The notes beneath the pieces are model-generated. The model worked only from the letters and a program-made list of their open reading frames with translations, had not been told where the DNA came from and did no database searches. Of a stretch of DNA of 64,000 bases, positions 51,825 through 61,991 are shown one piece after another. The stretch is from Planctomycetota bacterium (GTDB lineage Bacteria; Planctomycetota; UBA1135; GCA-002686595). Every line of letters begins with the position of its first letter. Position 1 is the first letter of the stretch. The translations under genes and the position numbers were made by a program. The stretch lies in contig JAKLKU010000002.1 in NCBI GenBank assembly GCA_023150475.1, positions 310,001 to 374,000 on the forward strand. The letters run 5' to 3'.

Positions 51825-54542
51825 TCAACGGCGAGTCGAACGCACGCGTGCAGCGCGTCCAGGGGCGCGATTCGGCGCCTGGCGGCCCAGGTCGTCGAGC
51901 AGTGTGGCCACCAAGGCGGTCCAGCCCGTTTGGTGGCTCGCGCCGAGGCCGTGGCCGTCGTCGCCGTGGAAGTACTCGTGGAAGAGCACGAGGTCCTTCC
52001 AGTGCGGGTCGTTCGCGAAGCGCGCGGCGGCGCCATGGCACGGGCGCGCGCCGTCGGCGCCCGGCAAGAAGAGCCGCGAGAGACGACGCGCGAGCTCCGC
52101 CGCCACTTCGCGGAGGTTCATCCACGTGCCGGAACCCGTCGGGCATTCGACCGTGAGTTCGTCGCCGTAGAAGTGGTGGTAGCGCTCGAGCGCTTCGATC
52201 AGGAGGTAGTTGACCGGGAACCACACCGGTCCGCGCCAGTTCGAGTTGCCGCCGAACAACGTCGACGTCGAATCGCCGGGCGCGTAGTGCACCGAGTACT
52301 CGCTGCCCTCGATCTCGAGCCGATACGGCCGCTCGCCGTACGCACGTGAGAGCGAACGGATGCCGAACGGCGAGAGGAACTCGGTCTCGTCGAGCATGTA
52401 GCGCAACACGCGCTGCAGGCGCTCCTTCGAGGGGATCGCGAGCAGACGTTTGTGCCGATCGCCGCCGCTCTCCGCGTACGCGATGAACTTCGCGAGGTCC
52501 GGCCGGTTCTCGAGGAACCAGTTCATCCGCTTCTTGAAGCCCGGGAGATGGTCGATCGTCTCCTGCTCGAGCACTTCGACCGCGATCAAGGGGATCAGAC
52601 CGACCATCGAGCGCATCCGGAGCGGGATGTCGTCGCCGTTCTTGTGGATCTGGTCGTAGTAGAAGCCGTCGTGTTCGTCCCAGAGCCCTTCTTCACCGAG
52701 CGAGTTCATCGCTTCGGCGATCGCGACGAAGTGCTCGAAGAACTTCGAGGCCATGTCCTCGTACGCGGGCTCGTACTTGGCGAGCTCGAGCGCGATCGAG
52801 AGCATCGTGCCGCAGTAGAAGGCCATCCACGCGGTGCCGTCGGCTTGTTCGAGGTGCCCGCCGGTCGGCAGCGGCTGCGAACGATCGAACACGCCGATGT
52901 TGTCGAGGCCGAGGAAGCCGCCCGAGAAGATGTGCTTGCCGTGAGCGTCCTTGCGATTCACCCACCAAGTGAAGTTGAGCAGGAGCTTCTGGAACGCGCT
53001 CGCGAGGAACGCTCGGTCGCGCGCGCCGGGCCTGCCCGACTTCTTGTACACCCGCCAACACGCCCACGCGTGCACCGGCGGGTTGACGTCGCCGAGCGCC
53101 CACTCGTACGCCGGGATCTGCCCGTTCGGGTGCATGTACCACTCGCGCAGGAAGAGCGAGAGCTGCGCCTTCGCGAACTCGATGTCGATCTTCGCGAACG
53201 GGATCATGTGGAAAGCGAGGTCCCACGCGGCGTACCACGGGTACTCCCACTTGTCCGGCATCGAGATGACGTCGCGGTTGTAGAGGTGTTGCCACGCGGC
53301 GTTGCGGCCGGACTTGCGCTCGTTCGGCGGCGAGGGTTGCGCCGGATCGCCTTCGAGCCACTCGCGCACGACGTAGTAGTAGAACTGCTTCGACCAGACG
53401 AGGCCGGCGTACGCGGAACGTGCGACCGCGACCTCGGCCGGCGACGAGCCCGGCGCGATGCGTTGCGCGTAGAAGAGGTCCGCTTCGCGCTCACGCGCCT
53501 CGAGCACGGTGTCGAAGCCCGCGCCGAGCGGCTGTTTCGGTTCGTTCGCGAGCGCGAAGAGCCGCAGCTTGACGCGCACTTCGCCGTGCGCGGGCACGAG
53601 GTGGCGCACGACCGCGGCCGCTTTGGTGCCGCTGCCGCCCGAGTGCACGGCGTCTGCGTCGCCGTCGACGACGCACGCGTGGAAGCCGTCCTTGACGTAC
53701 GCGCTCCGGTTCGGCGTCTGGTAGAGCCGCTCGGTGTTCGTCTCGTTCTCGGTGAAGAGCCACTCGAGCGCGCGCCCGCCGCTCTCGCCGACCATGGCGT
53801 AGCGACCGAGCGCCGTGTGCTCCGCGACGAGCCTGCCGCGGCGATCGACGGTCAACGTCGGGCGCTCGCCGAAGCCTTCGCCGCGCTGGCCCCAGCTCCA
53901 CGTGTTGCGGAACCACAGCGTCGGCAGGAGCCAGAGCTCCGCTGCTTCGTTCGCGCGGTTCTTCGCCGTGATCTGGATGCAGACGTCGTCGGGCGAGTGC
54001 TTCGCGTACTCGACGAACACGTCGAAGTAGCGGTCGTCGTCGAACACGCCGGTGTCGGCGAGTTCGTACTCGGGCTCGAGCTTCGAGCGCTCGCGGTTGA
54101 GCTCGACGAGCTCGTCGTACGGGAACTCGCGTTGCGGGTACTTGTAGAGCCCGCGCATCCACGAGTGCGTCGGCGTGCCGTCGAGGTGGAAGTAGCACTC
54201 CTTCACGTCCTCGCCGTGGTTGCCTTCCGGACCGGCGAGGCCAAAGAGACGCTCCTTCAGGATCGGATCACGCCCATTCCAGAGCGCCAGCGCGAAGCAG
54301 AGCCGCGCTTGACGGTCGCAGAAGCCGAAGAGCCCGTCCTCGCCCCAGCGATAGGCGCGCGACCGAGCGTGATCGTGAGGGAAGTAGTCCCACGACGCGC
54401 CGTCCGCGGAATAGTCCTCGCGCACGGTGCCCCACTGGCGATCGGCGAGGTACGGCCCCCAACGCTTCCAGTTCGCCTCGCGCGCGGCGTCCGCCTCGAG
54501 GCGGCGCGATTCCGGGTCGTCGTATTTCGAGCGTGCGGCCAT
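51825..54542 (-). CDS. GH63-like (MGH1-type) glucosidase
   Basis: A 905-residue cytoplasmic-type glycoside hydrolase. The first half is a beta-rich N-terminal region ([40 protein letters not shown]). The second is an (alpha/alpha)6 barrel ([53 protein letters not shown]). These are the blocks of bacterial GH63-like glucosidases active on mannosylglycerate or glucosylglycerate-type solutes; substrate here is not proven. Its stop is three bases from the convergent sialidase gene. The ATG at 54542 is preferred since the upstream frame is arginine-rich. Confidence 0.88.
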   Translation of the reverse strand: MAARSKYDDPESRRLEADAAREANWKRWGPYLADRQWGTVREDYSADGASWDYFPHDHARSRAYRWGEDGLFGFCDRQARLCFALALWNGRDPILKERLFGLAGPEGNHGEDVKECYFHLDGTPTHSWMRGLYKYPQREFPYDELVELNRERSKLEPEYELADTGVFDDDRYFDVFVEYAKHSPDDVCIQITAKNRANEAAELWLLPTLWFRNTWSWGQRGEGFGERPTLTVDRRGRLVAEHTALGRYAMVGESGGRALEWLFTENETNTERLYQTPNRSAYVKDGFHACVVDGDADAVHSGGSGTKAAAVVRHLVPAHGEVRVKLRLFALANEPKQPLGAGFDTVLEAREREADLFYAQRIAPGSSPAEVAVARSAYAGLVWSKQFYYYVVREWLEGDPAQPSPPNERKSGRNAAWQHLYNRDVISMPDKWEYPWYAAWDLAFHMIPFAKIDIEFAKAQLSLFLREWYMHPNGQIPAYEWALGDVNPPVHAWACWRVYKKSGRPGARDRAFLASAFQKLLLNFTWWVNRKDAHGKHIFSGGFLGLDNIGVFDRSQPLPTGGHLEQADGTAWMAFYCGTMLSIALELAKYEPAYEDMASKFFEHFVAIAEAMNSLGEEGLWDEHDGFYYDQIHKNGDDIPLRMRSMVGLIPLIAVEVLEQETIDHLPGFKKRMNWFLENRPDLAKFIAYAESGGDRHKRLLAIPSKERLQRVLRYMLDETEFLSPFGIRSLSRAYGERPYRLEIEGSEYSVHYAPGDSTSTLFGGNSNWRGPVWFPVNYLLIEALERYHHFYGDELTVECPTGSGTWMNLREVAAELARRLSRLFLPGADGARPCHGAAARFANDPHWKDLVLFHEYFHGDDGHGLGASHQTGWTALVATLLDDLGRQAPNRAPGRAARVRSTRR

Positions 54543-54768
54543 CGAAGCGGGGTCGAGGGGCCTACTTCGGCCGCTCGCCGCTCGCGATTGAAGCGCACGC
54601 GACGATTTTGCCGACTCGGGTCGTACGCTCTGCGAACGCGCGTCCGACGTCGCGCCGTTCGCGGACTTGACAGCCTCCGTTCGCGGCGAAACCCTCTTCG
54701 CCCCGCGCGTCTTTCGTTCGGACCCACCCGGCGTCATCGCCTCCTCATCTTCCGCGTTCGAGCTCCCC

Positions 54769-56997
54769 GTGACCACCAACCGTGTCGCCGTCGTCGAAGC
54801 GAACCTCGACGCTTTCCTGGAGAGCGCCTCGCCGGCGTCGACGCGCCTCGCCGGCGCCGAGCCGTTGCGGCCGGTGGGACGGCTGACCGCGAGGAATGCG
54901 CTCGCGCTCTTCGAATGCCAGCTCGAGAGCCGCGCGCTCGACGTCGCCGCCCGCGAGCTGAAGCGCACCGGTCGCAGCTTCTACACCATCGGCAGCGCCG
55001 GCCACGAGAACAACGTCTGCCTCGGCGCGCTCCTGAGGCTCGACGATCCGTGCGTGCTGCATTACCGCTCCGGCGCTTGGATGATGGCGCGCGCCCGGAA
55101 ATTACCGGGCTCGACGCCGGTGTTCGACACGCTGCTGTCGCTCGTCGCGTCGAAGGACGATCCGATCGCGCAGGGCCGACACAAAGTGTGGGGCTCGCGC
55201 GAGCTCTGGGTGCCGCCGCAGACGTCGACGATCGCGTCGCACCTGCCAAAGGCGAGCGGCATGGCGCTCGCGATCGGTCTCGCGCGACGGCTCGGCGTCG
55301 AGAACGACCTCGCCGGCGATTCGATCGTCGCGTGCAGCTTCGGCGACGCGTCGTTCAACCACGCGACGGCGCTCGCCGGGATCCACTCCGCGCGTTGGGC
55401 GAAACGCCGCGGCGCGCCGGTGCCCGTGCTCTGGGTCTGCGAGGACAACGGCATCGGCATCTCGGTCGAGACGCCGAAGGGTTGGATCGCCGACACGGCG
55501 GCACGGCTGCCCTATCTCGACTACTTCCACGCCGCGGGCGAGCTCGACGAGATCTACGACGTCGCGGCCGCCGCGATCGAACATTGTCGGCGCACGCGCA
55601 CGCCGACGTTCCTGCACCTCGAGACGGTGCGGCTCTGGGGTCACGCGGGCAGCGACGTCGAGACCACGTACCACACGCTCGACGAGATCGAGGCGAACGA
55701 GGCGAAGGACCCGCTGCTGCGCAATGCCCGCCGCTTGGTCGAACTCGGCGTCGCGACGCCCGCAGAGCTGCAAGCGCTCGTGCGCGACGTGCGCCAACGC
55801 GTGCTGGCGGCCGCCGAAGAAGCCGTGCGCCGACCGAAGCTCGTCACGCGCGAAGAGATCGTCGCGCCGCTCGCGCCGTACGACGAAACACGTTGCCGCG
55901 CCGCCGCGGCGACGCCGCGCGACGCCGCGGCGCGCCAACGCGCGTTCGAAGTGCTCCCCGAGCAAGTCACCAGCGCGACCAAGAAGACGATGGCCGCGCA
56001 CCTGAACGCCGCGCTCGCCGACGAGCTCGCGCACCGGCGCGAACTCGTGCTGTTCGGCGAGGACGTCGGCAAGAAGGGCGGCGTGTACGGCGTCACCGCG
56101 GGTCTGCAGAAGCGGTTCGGGCTCGCGCGCGTGTTCGACTCGTTGCTCGACGAGACGTCGATCCTCGGTCTCGCGCAAGGCATGGCGCACGTCGGCTTGC
56201 TGCCGGTGCCCGAGATCCAATACCTCGCGTACATCCACAACGCGCTCGACCAACTGCGCGGCGAAGCGTGCTCGCTCGCGTACTTCTCGTCGGGACAGTT
56301 CACGAACCCGATGGTCGTGCGCATCCAAGGCCTCGCGTACCAGAAGGGCTTCGGCGGGCACTTCCACAACGACAACTCGATCGGCGCGCTCCGCGACATC
56401 CCGGGCCTCGTGCTCGCGACGCCGGCGCGCGGCGACGACGCAGCGAAGATGCTGCGCGGCTGCTTGACGCTCGCGAAGGAACACGGCCGCGTCGTCTGTT
56501 TCCTCGAGCCGATCGCGCTCTACCACGAACGCGACCTCTACGCCGATGGCGACCACCAGTGGCTCTTCGACTATCCGGCGCCGGAGGAAGCGTTGTTGCC
56601 CGGGGACGTCGGCGTCTACCACGCCGAGCATCGCAAGCTCCTGATCGTCTCCTACGCGAACGGCCTGCGCCTCTCGCTGCGCGCGGCCAAGCGGTTGAAG
56701 GAGGAGTTCGACATCGAGGCACGCGTCCTCGACCTGCGTTGGCTGAATCCTCTGCCGATGGAAGCGATCGCGACGCATCTCGCCGAATGCGATCACCTGC
56801 TCGTCGTCGACGAATGCCGCGCGACCGGCGGCGGCATCGCCGATCCGATCGTCGCGGCGCTGGCGGAGGCAGGCTTCAGCGGCGTCGCGGGCTCCGTGCG
56901 CGCAGCGGACTGTTACGTGCCGCTCGGCGCCGCGACGCAAGCCGTGCTCGTCGGCGAAGACGACATCGTCGCGATGGCGAAGAAGGTGTGCGCATGA
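54769..56997 (+). CDS. Fused 2-oxoacid dehydrogenase E1 (alpha-beta)
   Basis: A 742-residue thiamine-diphosphate enzyme made of an E1-alpha part (about 1-340: [32 protein letters not shown]) and an E1-beta part (about 390-742: [54 protein letters not shown]). Usually these are two genes; here one chain. It would decarboxylate a 2-oxoacid, branched-chain or similar, and pass the acyl group to an E2 not in the window. The GTG start is a best guess; a TTG at 54667 is an alternative. It is coupled to an acyltransferase gene (ATGA). Confidence 0.88.
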   Translation: MTTNRVAVVEANLDAFLESASPASTRLAGAEPLRPVGRLTARNALALFECQLESRALDVAARELKRTGRSFYTIGSAGHENNVCLGALLRLDDPCVLHYRSGAWMMARARKLPGSTPVFDTLLSLVASKDDPIAQGRHKVWGSRELWVPPQTSTIASHLPKASGMALAIGLARRLGVENDLAGDSIVACSFGDASFNHATALAGIHSARWAKRRGAPVPVLWVCEDNGIGISVETPKGWIADTAARLPYLDYFHAAGELDEIYDVAAAAIEHCRRTRTPTFLHLETVRLWGHAGSDVETTYHTLDEIEANEAKDPLLRNARRLVELGVATPAELQALVRDVRQRVLAAAEEAVRRPKLVTREEIVAPLAPYDETRCRAAAATPRDAAARQRAFEVLPEQVTSATKKTMAAHLNAALADELAHRRELVLFGEDVGKKGGVYGVTAGLQKRFGLARVFDSLLDETSILGLAQGMAHVGLLPVPEIQYLAYIHNALDQLRGEACSLAYFSSGQFTNPMVVRIQGLAYQKGFGGHFHNDNSIGALRDIPGLVLATPARGDDAAKMLRGCLTLAKEHGRVVCFLEPIALYHERDLYADGDHQWLFDYPAPEEALLPGDVGVYHAEHRKLLIVSYANGLRLSLRAAKRLKEEFDIEARVLDLRWLNPLPMEAIATHLAECDHLLVVDECRATGGGIADPIVAALAEAGFSGVAGSVRAADCYVPLGAATQAVLVGEDDIVAMAKKVCA

Positions 56998-57995
56998 GTC
57001 GCGTCGCGATCCTCTGCCCCGGCCGCGGTTCGTACACCGAACGATCGCTGCGGTCGCTGCCGCCGGACCATCCGTTCGTCGCTCGTGCGGAAGAGCTGCG
57101 CACCGAGTACGGCCTGCCGTCGCTCGTCGCGCTCGACCACGCCGAGAAGTTCGACGCGCGCGTGCACCTCGAGCCGTCGAACGTGTCGCCGCTGATCTGG
57201 CTCGTCACGTTGCTGGATGCGGCGGGCGCGGCGCGGCTGCACGACGTCACGTGCGTCGCTGGCAACTCGATGGGCTGGTACACGGCGCTCGCGGTCGCCG
57301 GCGCGCTCGGCTTCGACGACGGGTTCCGTCTCGTCCAGGAGATGGCGCTGCTGCAGCAGGAAGCCGCGAGCGAGACCGGCGGCGGTCAGATCATCTATCC
57401 CGCGATCGACGACGAGTGGCGGCCCGACGCCGCGAAGCGCGCGACGATCGACGCGGCGCTCGCAAGCTCGAACGGCGAGGCCTTCCCGTCGATCGAGCTC
57501 GGCGGTTACGTCGTCCTCGCCGGCACCGAAGCGGGCCTCACGCACCTCCAGCGCTCGCTCGTGCCGGTCAAACTCGGCGCGACCACGTACCCGTTCCGCT
57601 TGATGCAGCACGGTCCGTATCACACGCCGCTCTGCGCACCGGTCGCGGCGCGCGCGCGCGAACGCCTCGCGAAGCTCGAGTTCCAACGTCCGACGATGAC
57701 GTTGATCGATGGCCGCGGCGTGCGCCACACGCCGTGGTCGGCGTCGCCCGAAGAGCTGCGCGACTACACGTGCGGCGCGCAGATCGTCGAACCCTACGAT
57801 TTCTCGAAGAGCGTCCGCGTCGCACTCCGCGAGCACGCGCCCGAGCACCTCGTCCTGCCCGGCCCGGGCAACACGCTCGGCGGCGTTTGCGGCCAGATCC
57901 TGATCGCCGACCACTGGCACGGCCTCGACTCGCGCACCGCCTTCGCGAAGGCGCACGAGCACGACGCTGGCATCGTGCTCTCGATGCGCCGCTAG
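56994..57995 (+). CDS. FabD-like acyltransferase
   Basis: A 333-residue protein of the malonyl-CoA:ACP transacylase type. It opens with ILCPGRGSYTERSL, has the nucleophile elbow GNSMGWYTAL (GxSxG, Ser about 92), a later HGPYHTPL block in the place of the catalytic His, and ends with LPGPGNTLGGVCGQ. FabD-type enzymes load acyl groups on ACP for fatty acid or polyketide synthesis. Its coupling to the E1 gene suggests a branched or unusual acyl starter. Confidence 0.83.
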   Translation: MSRVAILCPGRGSYTERSLRSLPPDHPFVARAEELRTEYGLPSLVALDHAEKFDARVHLEPSNVSPLIWLVTLLDAAGAARLHDVTCVAGNSMGWYTALAVAGALGFDDGFRLVQEMALLQQEAASETGGGQIIYPAIDDEWRPDAAKRATIDAALASSNGEAFPSIELGGYVVLAGTEAGLTHLQRSLVPVKLGATTYPFRLMQHGPYHTPLCAPVAARARERLAKLEFQRPTMTLIDGRGVRHTPWSASPEELRDYTCGAQIVEPYDFSKSVRVALREHAPEHLVLPGPGNTLGGVCGQILIADHWHGLDSRTAFAKAHEHDAGIVLSMRR

Positions 57996-58008
57996 CCGCG
58001 CGCCGCGC

Positions 58009-58836
58009 TCACTTCATCGTCGGCAACCACGGTTGCCCCGCACGGCGACGCTCGAGCCGTGCTTCGCTCCACCGCGACCGGAAGCGCTCGTCCGACGAGC
58101 CGTCCGTCTCCCAGAAGTCGACGCGCTCGAGCACGTCTCGTTCGACACGCAGCGACAGCGGGTTGCCGTCGATGTAACCGAGCTGGACGTCGCAAGGCAG
58201 CTGCGCGACGAGCTTCGCATCGGAGAGGCGCACGAGTCGATCGAGACTGGACACGTCGGCGGTCCATTCGAAACTCTTCGTCGCCGAGATCATCGCGCCG
58301 TTCGCCGGCTCGACGCGCAGAGCACACGTGAGCACGGGCTTGCCGTCGACGTCCTGCGTCAGCTCCAGCTCGACGTCGAACCAATACACACGATCGGCAC
58401 CGATCGAGAAGACGCGCTCTTCGGGCGGGATCTCGCCGTGGATCACGGCGGAGAGCAGGCTCTGCGTCGAGTGCCGGAACGGATGGCGTCCGACCACGGC
58501 CCACACGCAACGCCAAACCCGCGGGTCCTTCCGGGTGAAGACGGGCTCGATGCGCACCTCGCCGTCGGCGGGCAATGGGCCGAACGCGAGCGGACACACT
58601 GTCGGCGACGATTGCGTCTGCACACCCGCGGTGGCCGCCGCTCGTTCGAGGGCGGCGCGTTCCTGCCCCTGCAACGCGTCGAGGAACTTCGGCGTGTCAC
58701 GGAACATCCGATGAACGCCGTCGGTGGCGGAACAGAACTCGCACTTCGCCGCTGCGTCGGGGTGGGCCTCGACGGCGACGCCGGACTGCTCCTGACACGC
58801 CGACGACAACAGTGCGATGACGAGCCACGTTCGCAT
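58009..58836 (-). CDS. Lipoprotein of unknown function
   Basis: A 275-residue protein with lipobox LSSAC (Cys about residue 14). An N-terminal CEFC pair (Cys 32 and 35) may bind metal or form a disulfide. The rest is beta-rich. No family is recognised. It converges on the acyltransferase gene, leaving 13 bases between the stops. Confidence 0.72.
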   Translation of the reverse strand: MRTWLVIALLSSACQEQSGVAVEAHPDAAAKCEFCSATDGVHRMFRDTPKFLDALQGQERAALERAAATAGVQTQSSPTVCPLAFGPLPADGEVRIEPVFTRKDPRVWRCVWAVVGRHPFRHSTQSLLSAVIHGEIPPEERVFSIGADRVYWFDVELELTQDVDGKPVLTCALRVEPANGAMISATKSFEWTADVSSLDRLVRLSDAKLVAQLPCDVQLGYIDGNPLSLRVERDVLERVDFWETDGSSDERFRSRWSEARLERRRAGQPWLPTMK

Positions 58837-58969
58837 GCCGCTCTCCTCCCCGACCGGCCGTTCTAGCGGGATGTGACCGCCCGGCCAGAGCCGTCGTCGA
58901 GATTGCGGGCGGGGTCCGCGGGCCGTCGCTCTCCGGCGCTTGCGCGTGCGCGCAGAAAGTGGCGCGCCG

Positions 58970-59215
58970 TCAACGTCGCGGCGAATGCGTGTCGAGCGAC
59001 GGCTCGACTTCGGTCGGCGCGGTCGTCGGTAGCGCGGGTTCGACGCGCGTCGCCGGAACGAGGCGCGTCAGCGGCACCGACTGCGCCACTTGCGCGGTCT
59101 GCCGAACGCGCAACGGATCGTCCTGGATGTCGTCGAGTCCGCTGCCCAACAACGCGGGAGCGGAGACCAGGCAGAGCGCGGCACCGAATAGAAGGGCTTC
59201 GGAGGCGTGGGCCAT
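58970..59215 (-). CDS. Possible small membrane-anchored protein
   Basis: An 81-residue frame with one hydrophobic segment (ALLFGAALCLVSAPALL) near the N-terminus and a Pro/Thr/Val-rich tail. Codon use fits, but no ribosome site is visible before ATG 59215 and no family is recognised. It may be a real short gene or chance. Confidence 0.35.
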   Translation of the reverse strand: MAHASEALLFGAALCLVSAPALLGSGLDDIQDDPLRVRQTAQVAQSVPLTRLVPATRVEPALPTTAPTEVEPSLDTHSPRR

Positions 59216-59579
59216 GGACCGGTTCGGGACGGGACCACGCGAGCTTTGGAAGGCGGGAAGGAGCTCGAGTAGAGCAGGCGTCGTGCCGCTCGTGTTCGAC
59301 AGACCGTTCATCCTCGCAACGTCCTAGGCATTCGTCCCGGAATCGAGCATGCGGCAGGTCGGCGGTCGTGTCGGGTGCCGCGGTTCGCCGTCCGCCCCGT
59401 CGCGGCGAGCGCTCGAGCTCCGACTCGATTGCAGGAGTTACCACGTCTTGCGCCACGGCGGATCGCGACGCGAGCGGCTCGGCCGCGCGGAATCGAAGCG
59501 CGAACGGCTCCGGCGTCGAGCTCGGCCGCTCGTTCGCGTGCGCCCGGTCACGGAGCTCGCGCTGCGTAGACTGCGCGCC

Positions 59580-60671
59580 ATGCAGGAGCTCTTGGCGGCG
59601 ATTCGAAGCGACGACTTCGCCGGCGTGCGCCGGGCGCTCGAGCGCTCGCGCGCCCAGGCCGTGAAACCCCAATGCGTCCTCGAAGCCGCGCGCTTCGCAC
59701 GGCCGAAGGCGCTCGAAATCCTGCTCGACGCCGGCGCGGATCCGAACGCGGCCTGGCGCAACTACCGGCCGATCCACGCCGTGATCCAGGCCGAGCCGCA
59801 CGCGGAACGAGCTGGACCGGCGGACGCTCGACTCGCGTGCGTCGACGTGCTGCTCGCGCGCGGAGTCGACCTCGAGCTCGACGGCAGTTGGCTCGCCGTG
59901 CGCCCGCTCTTGCTCGCCGCGTTCTCGGGTGAGGACCGCATCGTCGAACGTTTGCTCGACGCCGGCGCGAAGGAGGACGTCTTCACCGACGCGGCGCTCG
60001 GTCGGCGCGCGCGGATCGATCAGGCGTTGCGCGAGGCTCCGGAGCTCGCACGGACGCGCGATGCGAGCACGTTCACCCCGCTCGCCGCGGCGGCAGCCAG
60101 TCGGCTCGGCCTGCGCGCGCCAAGACTCACCCAGGAACTCCTGTCGATCGCGAAGAGCCTGCTCGACGCCGGCGCCGATCCGAATGCGGAAGTCACGGAA
60201 CGCACGCATTCCTTGCCCGTCGGCTACTTCGCGATCGGCGCCGGTCAGCGCGAGCTGCTCGAGCTGCTGCTCGACCGCGGTGCCGATCCGACACGAGCTT
60301 TCGAAGCGTCGTTCTTTCGCGACACGCGCGAATGGGCCGAACTCACGCTCGCTCGCGGCGCCGACGTGCGACGCGCGAACCACGACGGGCGGCCGATCTT
60401 GAACGAGCTCGTGCGCTGGGGCCGCATCGACGAAGCACTCTGGCTGCTCGGGCACGGCGGCGATCCGGACCTGCCTGGCGTCCACGGCTACACGCCGCTG
60501 CACCACGCCGTCTCGCGCGGCAGCGAGCGCATGGTGCGCGCCCTGCTCGACGCCGGCACGAGTCGCGACGTCCGTGACGAACGCGGGCTCACGCCGCGAG
60601 AGCTCGCCTGCGCGCTCCGCAAGCCGAAGCTCGTCGCCTGCTTCGGAGACGAAAGCCAGGAACCGGCTTAG
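59580..60671 (+). CDS. Ankyrin-repeat protein
   Basis: A 363-residue protein with at least six ankyrin-type units, for example ALEILLDAGADPNAAW, IVERLLDAGAKEDVF, IAKSLLDAGADPNAEV, LLELLLDRGADPTRAF and GYTPLHHAVSRGSERMVRALLDAG. Ankyrin repeats bind other proteins. There is no signal peptide. A partner cannot be told from its neighbours. Confidence 0.87.
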   Translation: MQELLAAIRSDDFAGVRRALERSRAQAVKPQCVLEAARFARPKALEILLDAGADPNAAWRNYRPIHAVIQAEPHAERAGPADARLACVDVLLARGVDLELDGSWLAVRPLLLAAFSGEDRIVERLLDAGAKEDVFTDAALGRRARIDQALREAPELARTRDASTFTPLAAAAASRLGLRAPRLTQELLSIAKSLLDAGADPNAEVTERTHSLPVGYFAIGAGQRELLELLLDRGADPTRAFEASFFRDTREWAELTLARGADVRRANHDGRPILNELVRWGRIDEALWLLGHGGDPDLPGVHGYTPLHHAVSRGSERMVRALLDAGTSRDVRDERGLTPRELACALRKPKLVACFGDESQEPA

Positions 60672-60875
60672 CCCACGACGTGCGCGCCGGGCCGTCGTTC
60701 GTCGATCCGTTGACCGGGCACTGGAACGTGCTCGCGAGCGGTCTCCTCGCGGTCGACGATCGCGACGCAAGCGACTCCGACCCATCGACAACGATCGTCG
60801 AGTTCGAGTTCTAGACGGCTTGTCGGATCCACGACGCAGGCGTAGCTTCCACTTCGGCTCGAACGAGGAGTCGTC

Positions 60876-61862
60876 ATGCAGTTCGCCGTCGCTCTCGCGC
60901 TCGTGTTGGTCGCCGCCCCGCTCGGAACCCAGGAACCGGCGCCGAATCCGGCCCAGAAGAAGGAAGAGAAACAGGAGAAGCCTCCGCCGCTCTACGACGA
61001 GCAGGCGGACGCGAAGAGCGACATCGCTGCGGCGCTCGCCAAGGCGAAGAAGGAGAATCGCCGAGTTCTGATCCAGTGGGGCGGCAACTGGTGTGGATGG
61101 TGCAAGTTGCTCGACAAGACGCTGAAGAGCGACAAGCAGCTCGCCCGCAAGATCCTCTACGAGTACGACGTCGTACACGTCGATGTCGGGCACTTCGACA
61201 AGAACATGGAGCTCGCGAAGGGCTACGGTGCGGACCTCGCATCGGGCGTGCCCTTCCTGACCGTGCTCGACGCCGACGGCAAGGTGATCGTCAACCAAGA
61301 GACCGGCGAACTCGAATCCAAGGAGCCCGGCAAGCACGAGCACGACGTCCCCAAGGTGCTCGCGTTCCTCGAGAAGCACCAAGCGCCGTACCTCGACGCG
61401 GAAAAGGTCTACGCCGACGCGCTCGTTCGCGCCAAAGCCGAAGGCAAGCGCGTGTTCCTCCACTTCGGCGCGCCGTGGTGCGTGTGGTGCCACCGGCTCG
61501 AGGACTGGATGGCGAAGAAGGAGATCGCCGCGCTGCTCGCGAAGGAGTTCGTCGACGTCAAGATCGACGAGGATCGGATGAAAGGCGCGACGGAGCTCGA
61601 AGCACGCGTGCGGCCGCCGGCCGGGCCCGACGGAAAGGGCGGCGGCATTCCGTGGTTCGCATTCCTCGACGCGGACGGGAAGCCGCTCGCCGACTGCACG
61701 CTGCCGGACGGCAACATCACGGGCTTCCCCGTGGAGCCCGCGGAGATCGCGCGTTTCGTCGAGATGCTCGAAGCCGTGCGAGTGAAGCTCACGCCGGACG
61801 ACGTCGCAGCGCTCAGGAGGTCGCTCGAAGAAGAAGCGGCTCGGCTGAAAGCGCGCCGCTGA
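60876..61862 (+). CDS. Exported double-thioredoxin protein
   Basis: A 328-residue protein with a signal peptide (about 1-18) and a Lys/Glu/Pro linker. Two thioredoxin-like domains follow, with active sites NWCGWC (C73, C76) and PWCVWC (C202, C205) and cis-prolines at VPF and IPW. The CxWC sites suggest disulfide reduction or isomerisation outside the cytoplasm, akin to DsbD-gamma or thioredoxin-7-like domains. GAGGAG lies five bases before the ATG. Confidence 0.87.
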   Translation: MQFAVALALVLVAAPLGTQEPAPNPAQKKEEKQEKPPPLYDEQADAKSDIAAALAKAKKENRRVLIQWGGNWCGWCKLLDKTLKSDKQLARKILYEYDVVHVDVGHFDKNMELAKGYGADLASGVPFLTVLDADGKVIVNQETGELESKEPGKHEHDVPKVLAFLEKHQAPYLDAEKVYADALVRAKAEGKRVFLHFGAPWCVWCHRLEDWMAKKEIAALLAKEFVDVKIDEDRMKGATELEARVRPPAGPDGKGGGIPWFAFLDADGKPLADCTLPDGNITGFPVEPAEIARFVEMLEAVRVKLTPDDVAALRRSLEEEAARLKARR

Positions 61863-61882
61863 ACGAAGCCGCGGCGCCACGT

Positions 61883-61903
61883 GCGGATCGCGGCGAGATC
61901 CGC
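61883..61903 (+). terminator. Seven-pair hairpin after double-thioredoxin gene
   Basis: GCGGATC (61883-61889) pairs with GATCCGC (61897-61903), 20 bases after the stop. A second, weaker stem (61944-61960, with one G-T pair) lies nearer the convergent prfB end. Neither has a T-run. Confidence 0.4.
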
Positions 61904-61991
61904 CGACCGACACTCCGCTCGCTCGCGTGGTGATCCATGCCGGCCGGTTCTACGGACCGGGGCGGCGGGACGCGACAGCGACGCCGACCGA

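Noticed and set aside
52452..57995. A very long open frame on the plus strand (1847 codons)
   Set aside because: Most of it is antisense to the glucosidase or out of frame with the E1 gene, with an arginine-rich composition typical of high-GC shadow frames. Only the last 333 codons (from 56994) are a real gene.
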